Part shown: positions 5,244 to 8,602 of the stretch, one piece after another
Position numbering within the stretch: position 1 is the stretch's first letter
How the letters are laid out: every line of letters begins with the position of its first letter
From: Methylotenera sp.
GTDB taxonomy: Bacteria > Pseudomonadota > Gammaproteobacteria > Burkholderiales > Methylophilaceae
Direction of reading: 5' to 3'
DNA: 8,602 nt
Assembly (NCBI GenBank): GCA_005791685.1
Contig: SXVG01000079.1
Coordinates: 1 to 8,602, forward strand
The notes under the pieces: generated by a model
The model's database searches: none
What the model was told of the DNA's origin: nothing
The model's input: the letters and a program-made list of their open reading frames with translations, nothing else
Position numbers and translations under genes: made by a program

Positions 5244-7586
5244 TTAGGCCTCTAGGGGTTGGGTGCTTAGGGACGGCTTGCTAAATTGGCTCAAGCGCAA
5301 AGCGTTGAGCACTACCATCAAGGAGCTGCTGGCCATGCCCAAGCCAGCTTGCCAAGGGCTTAGCCAGCCGAAAAAAGCCAGCGGGATGCACACGGCATTG
5401 TAAATCACCGCCCAGGCGATGTTTTGTTTAATGATGCGCATGGTTTTTTTGGCGTGTTCAATCAGCGCTGGAATTTGCCCTATGTCACCGTTTAATAAGA
5501 CGTAATCGGCATGCGCCAAGGCCAGCGGTACGCCTTTGCCCATGGCGATGGAAACGTGGGCGCTGGCTAGGATGGGCCCGTCGTTTAAGCCGTCGCCCAC
5601 CATCAACACTTTTTTGCCTTGCTGTTTGAGGGACTGCAAGCGCAGTAATTTGTCATTCGGGCTGCAGGTCGCTTGAAACACGCTTATGCCTATGCTGTTG
5701 GCGGTGTTTTGTACGGTGTGCCATTGGTCGCCAGACAATAATTCCACTTGCAGGTGCGCCTGTTGTAAGGCTTTGATAGCCAAGGCGGCATGGCTTTTGA
5801 TGGCTTCTTGTAAGTTAAAGGTGGCCAGCCAACCGTTGTCGTCAGCCAAGTAAACTTGTTGATAATGCGCGTCATTGCTGGCCAAATGCTGGGCTTGTAA
5901 GCCGCAGAACGCCGCCGACCCTAGTTTCAAGGACTGCTGATTTAGCTTGGCTTGCATGCCTAAGCCTATGTGCTCTTGCACGCAGGTCAGCTCGGGCATG
6001 AGCTGCTTTGTTTGTGGGTTTTGGCTGGCTTTGATCGCCACGGCCATGGCAATAGGGTGCATGGAATGCTGTGCCAGGGCGGATGCCATGGCTAGGGCCA
6101 GATCTTCGGATAAGCCCGCTTTAACGCTTAAGGATTTCAGCGCGATGTGGTTGTCGGTCAGCGTGCCGGTTTTATCAAAAATCACCGTGTCGATTTGCGC
6201 CATGCTTTCTATGGCTTGCAAATGCCGAATCAAAATGCCACGCTTCACAAAGGCGCTGGCGCTGGCCAGCATGGCGGCTGGGGTGGCGAGCGATAGGGCA
6301 CACGGGCAGGTGACAATTAATACCGCTGCCGCCGTCATTAAGGCTAGCCCATGGCCTTGATCCCACAACAACACGGCCGAGACGACGGCGCTAACTAAGA
6401 TAAACAATAGAAAGGGCCTGGCCACGCGGTCGGCTAATTGCGATAGTCTGGGTTTTTCTATGGCAGCTTGGTTGATAAGTTGCACGATTTGCCCGTACTG
6501 CGTGGACTCGCCCAGGGTATCTAAGCGCATGTTGACGGTGGCGCCGAGGTTGTAGCTGCCGGCCACGACGCTGTCGCCTTGGTTTTTGTGGATGGGCGTG
6601 GATTCGCCGGTTAACAAGGATTCGTCTACTTTGCTTGGGCCCGATAGCAATAAGCCGTCTGCCGGAAAGGCTTCGCCGGTATGGACCCGCACCATGTCGC
6701 CCACGCTTAATTGGCTATTGAGCACGCGCGTGTAGCTGCCGTCGGCATTTTGCCGTTCGGTATTTTCTGGGATGCGGCTGACCAAGGCTTCCATGGCCCC
6801 CAGTGTTTTGCTGTGCAATTTTACTTCTATCAAACGCGCCGACAATAAAAAGAACACGAACATGGTTAAGGAATCAAAATACACCACGTGGCCCCACCAA
6901 CCGCTGGGGTCAAAGGTGGCCGCCGAGCTGACGATAAAGGTAATGGCTAGACCTGAGGCTACCGGCAAGTCCATGCTGATTTGTCTGTGTTTTAAATCGC
7001 GCCAGGCGTTGCTAAAAAATGAACGGCTGGAGAACAGCATGACCGGCAAACTCAATAGCCATGCCGCCCAGTTCAGCAATAGATTGATGTCGGGTGCTAT
7101 GTCGCCGGCCTTGGTGAAGTAGCTGGGGCTGGCATACATCATGACTTGCATCATGCAAAAGCCGGCCACCAACCAGCGCCAAAAAGCGTCACGATTTTTA
7201 GCGCTGGCATTGAGCTGGCTCTCATTGTGCGAGGCCGGGTTGGCGCTGTAACCCAGTTTTTGGATGGCGGCCAATATGCTGGACGGTAGGGTTAATTCCG
7301 GTGACCAGATCACCACTGCGCGTTTTTTGGACATGCTCACGCGCACACTGACGATGCCGGGTAAGTCGCTTAAGCCACGCTCTATGATGCCCGAGCAGGC
7401 CGCGCAACGTAAATCATCCAGCAACAGGCTAGATTGCACCAAGGGAAGCTTGTCGTCACCCACAGGCTGACTAAAGCGTAGCCATTGCTCTGGGCTGTCT
7501 AAAATGCACCAGGCCGGGTTGGCTTTAGTGTCGTCTGTATTGAAGTGGTTGGCTAGCAAAAAAATGATTCCATGGAGTTGGCGCAT
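5244..7586 (-). CDS. ccoI: CcoI, copper-transporting P1B-type ATPase for cbb3 oxidase
   Basis: This inner-membrane P-type ATPase moves Cu(I) towards the periplasm for assembly of cbb3 oxidase. Over 780 residues the order is: a heavy-metal-associated domain with CAAC (61-64); TGES of the actuator (326-329); the transport CPC (427-429); the phosphorylation site DKTGT (471-475); the nucleotide-site His-Pro (510-511); GDGLND (664-669); and membrane metal-site YN (729-730) with MASSS (751-755). FCMMQVMMYASPSY (143-156) and VYFDSLTMFVFF (235-246) are typical of CcoI rather than of CopA detoxification pumps. Oddly, the usual N-terminal Cys-rich ribbon of CcoI (CxxC and CCPGC patterns) is missing. 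Homology-like sequence begins near residue 28, and only 132 bases remain before clpB. The ATG at 7586 has no good ribosome site, and a T7 run lies in codons 8-10 just after it. It heads ccoI-ccoS-SafE-like. Confidence 0.94.
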   Translation of the reverse strand: MRQLHGIIFLLANHFNTDDTKANPAWCILDSPEQWLRFSQPVGDDKLPLVQSSLLLDDLRCAACSGIIERGLSDLPGIVSVRVSMSKKRAVVIWSPELTLPSSILAAIQKLGYSANPASHNESQLNASAKNRDAFWRWLVAGFCMMQVMMYASPSYFTKAGDIAPDINLLLNWAAWLLSLPVMLFSSRSFFSNAWRDLKHRQISMDLPVASGLAITFIVSSAATFDPSGWWGHVVYFDSLTMFVFFLLSARLIEVKLHSKTLGAMEALVSRIPENTERQNADGSYTRVLNSQLSVGDMVRVHTGEAFPADGLLLSGPSKVDESLLTGESTPIHKNQGDSVVAGSYNLGATVNMRLDTLGESTQYGQIVQLINQAAIEKPRLSQLADRVARPFLLFILVSAVVSAVLLWDQGHGLALMTAAAVLIVTCPCALSLATPAAMLASASAFVKRGILIRHLQAIESMAQIDTVIFDKTGTLTDNHIALKSLSVKAGLSEDLALAMASALAQHSMHPIAMAVAIKASQNPQTKQLMPELTCVQEHIGLGMQAKLNQQSLKLGSAAFCGLQAQHLASNDAHYQQVYLADDNGWLATFNLQEAIKSHAALAIKALQQAHLQVELLSGDQWHTVQNTANSIGISVFQATCSPNDKLLRLQSLKQQGKKVLMVGDGLNDGPILASAHVSIAMGKGVPLALAHADYVLLNGDIGQIPALIEHAKKTMRIIKQNIAWAVIYNAVCIPLAFFGWLSPWQAGLGMASSSLMVVLNALRLSQFSKPSLSTQPLEA

Positions 7587-7652
7587 GTCACCAGCTAAAG
7601 GTCTGCCATGACTCGCTGTCTGCGCCTTAATCTGGCCTTATTTCTAGCAGTA

Positions 7653-7658
7653 ATTATA
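7653..7658 (-). promoter_or_regulatory. Candidate -10 element for ccoI
   Basis: On the minus strand this reads TATAAT, a perfect -10, about 67 bases before the ccoI start. The hexamer at the -35 distance (GACTGA) is a poor match, so an activator would be needed. It lies two bases from the -35 element of the clpB promoter on the other strand. Confidence 0.3.
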
Positions 7659-7660
7659 TA

Positions 7661-7687
7661 TTGAAAATTCACCAATCAGTCCCATAG
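7661..7687 (+). promoter_or_regulatory. Sigma-32 (RpoH) heat-shock promoter for clpB
   Basis: TTGAAA (7661-7666) is followed after 13 bases by TCCCATAG (7680-7687). The sigma-32 consensus is CTTGAAA, 13-14 bases, then CCCCATNT. The -35 core is perfect and five of six bases of CCCCAT match. clpB is a classic RpoH target, and the site is about 30 bases upstream of its ATG. Confidence 0.65.
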
Positions 7688-7718
7688 TAAGCTCATATCA
7701 ACCTAAATGGAGTGAAGC

Positions 7719-8602
7719 ATGCGCTTTGATAAATTAACCACTAAGTTTCAGCAAGCACTCAATGACGCACAAAGTTTGGCCGTGGCCAATGACAGCCCGA
7801 CCATAGAATCCTTGCATTTATTGGATGCTTTAATTAAACAAGAAGACGGCGGCAGCAATTCTTTGTTGGCCCACGCTGGGGTGCATTTGGCACCGCTTAA
7901 AAGTGCGCTGGCCAGTGCGATTAATCATTTGCCTAAGAGCTCGGACAGTAGCGGCGAGGTGGCCATATCACGTGACCTGAATAATTTACTGAATGTGACC
8001 GATAAGCTGGCTTTAAAACGCGGCGATGGCTTTATTGCCAGCGAGATGTTTTTATTGGCCTTGTTGGATGACAAGGGCGCGGCCGGCAAATTGTTAAAAG
8101 CCCATGGCTTGGCTAAAGCCGCTTTGGAGTCGGCCATTAATGCCGTGCGTGGTGGTGAGCAAGTGCATAGCTCGGACGCCGAGTCCAATCGTGAATCCTT
8201 GAAAAAGTACACGGTGGATATGACCGAGCGGGCGGCATTGGGTAAGCTGGACCCGGTCATAGGCCGTGACGATGAAATTCGCCGCGTGATACAAGTCTTG
8301 ATGCGCCGCACAAAAAACAACCCGGTGTTAATCGGGGAACCTGGCGTTGGTAAAACCGCCATTTTTGAGGGCTTGGCCCAGCGCATTGTGAATGGCGAAG
8401 TGCCGGACAGCCTCAAAGGCAAAAAAGTCTTGTCCCTAGACATGGCAGCCTTGTTGGCCGGGGCTAAGTACCGGGGTGATTTTGAGGAGCGCTTAAAATC
8501 GGTACTGAAGGAATTGTCGCAAGACGAAGGCCTGACCATTTTATTCATCGATGAAATTCATACCATGGTCGGCGCCGGTAAAGCCGAAGGCGCGATGGAC
8601 GC
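7719..8602 (+). CDS. clpB: ClpB disaggregase, N-terminal part (runs off the window)
   Basis: This is an ATP-driven cytoplasmic protein disaggregase that works with DnaK to rescue aggregated proteins after heat shock. Only 294 codons and two bases are present; full-length ClpB is about 860 residues. The N domain occupies about 1-145 (MRFDKLTTKFQQAL...). The first AAA+ module follows the typical TVDMTERAALGKLDPVIGR stretch (165-183). Walker A GEPGVGKT is at 206-213, the pore-loop region around AKYRGDFEERLK at 249-260, and Walker B LFIDEI at 275-280. The text up to GKAEGAMD matches ClpB better than ClpA or ClpC, although the coiled-coil middle domain lies outside the window. GGAG (7709-7712) six bases before the ATG supports the start. 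A sigma-32-like promoter lies just upstream. Val is replaced by Phe after the Walker A motif (TAIFEGLA instead of the usual TAIVEGLA), a minor oddity. Confidence 0.96.
   Translation, partial: MRFDKLTTKFQQALNDAQSLAVANDSPTIESLHLLDALIKQEDGGSNSLLAHAGVHLAPLKSALASAINHLPKSSDSSGEVAISRDLNNLLNVTDKLALKRGDGFIASEMFLLALLDDKGAAGKLLKAHGLAKAALESAINAVRGGEQVHSSDAESNRESLKKYTVDMTERAALGKLDPVIGRDDEIRRVIQVLMRRTKNNPVLIGEPGVGKTAIFEGLAQRIVNGEVPDSLKGKKVLSLDMAALLAGAKYRGDFEERLKSVLKELSQDEGLTILFIDEIHTMVGAGKAEGAMD

Noticed and set aside
7681..7701. FNR/ANR box for oxygen control of ccoI
   Set aside because: Only a half site (TTGAT on the minus strand, 7701-7697) is present. The other half reads GCTTA on the minus strand, not ATCAA, and the spacing to the candidate -10 is wrong.
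7925..8548. Long open frame (207 codons) on the minus strand
   Set aside because: It lies opposite the well-conserved clpB coding sequence and its translation shows no recognisable domain. It is a shadow of clpB.

Overview
The window looks like a chromosomal segment of a Gram-negative proteobacterium. A betaproteobacterium is my best guess, because the membrane region of the cbb3-oxidase copper ATPase closely resembles the betaproteobacterial type. It has a TonB-dependent outer-membrane receptor, signal peptides, a cbb3-type cytochrome oxidase assembly cluster, a class-1 HigBA module and a ClpB chaperone with a sigma-32-like promoter. This assignment rests on recalled family features, not on a search.

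Layout. Positions 1-165 are a leader region. It holds a dense set of inverted repeats (73-102) and a 38-codon ORF (57-173) that overlaps the start of the receptor gene. At 166-2499 (+) is a TonB-dependent receptor with a nine-G tract in its coding sequence. At 2583-3773 (+) is a secreted Asp-box beta-propeller ('sialidase-like') with a CECC motif, a CPHHG motif and a probable mature N-terminal histidine. At 3780-4407 (+) is a HigB/HigA toxin-antitoxin module with its own promoter and a palindromic operator candidate. Converging on it from the minus strand is ccoI-ccoS-(DsbD_2/SafE-like) (7586 down to 4416), packed as an operon. A 132-base divergent promoter region separates ccoI from clpB (7719 to the window edge, +), which is cut off by the window.

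How the genes may work together. ccoI, ccoS and the SafE-like gene are the recognised assembly set that supplies copper to cbb3 oxidase. The receptor plus the Cys/His-bearing propeller form a second module, which I infer to be copper uptake across the outer membrane and handling in the periplasm. The two modules face each other, with HigBA between them. The structural genes ccoNOQP and the assembly genes ccoG/ccoH are not in the window. ClpB is a general heat-shock disaggregase and probably an unrelated neighbour.

The most notable signals are the G9 tract in the receptor gene (either single-base slip truncates the protein), the nested inverted repeats and overlapping small ORF ahead of the receptor, the metal-ligand pattern of the propeller, a CcoI that lacks the usual N-terminal Cys-rich domain, and a higB toxin gene that appears to be transcribed almost leaderless. 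I saw no rRNA, tRNA, CRISPR array, insertion sequence or convincing rho-independent terminator, and no gene-free stretch longer than 300 bases.
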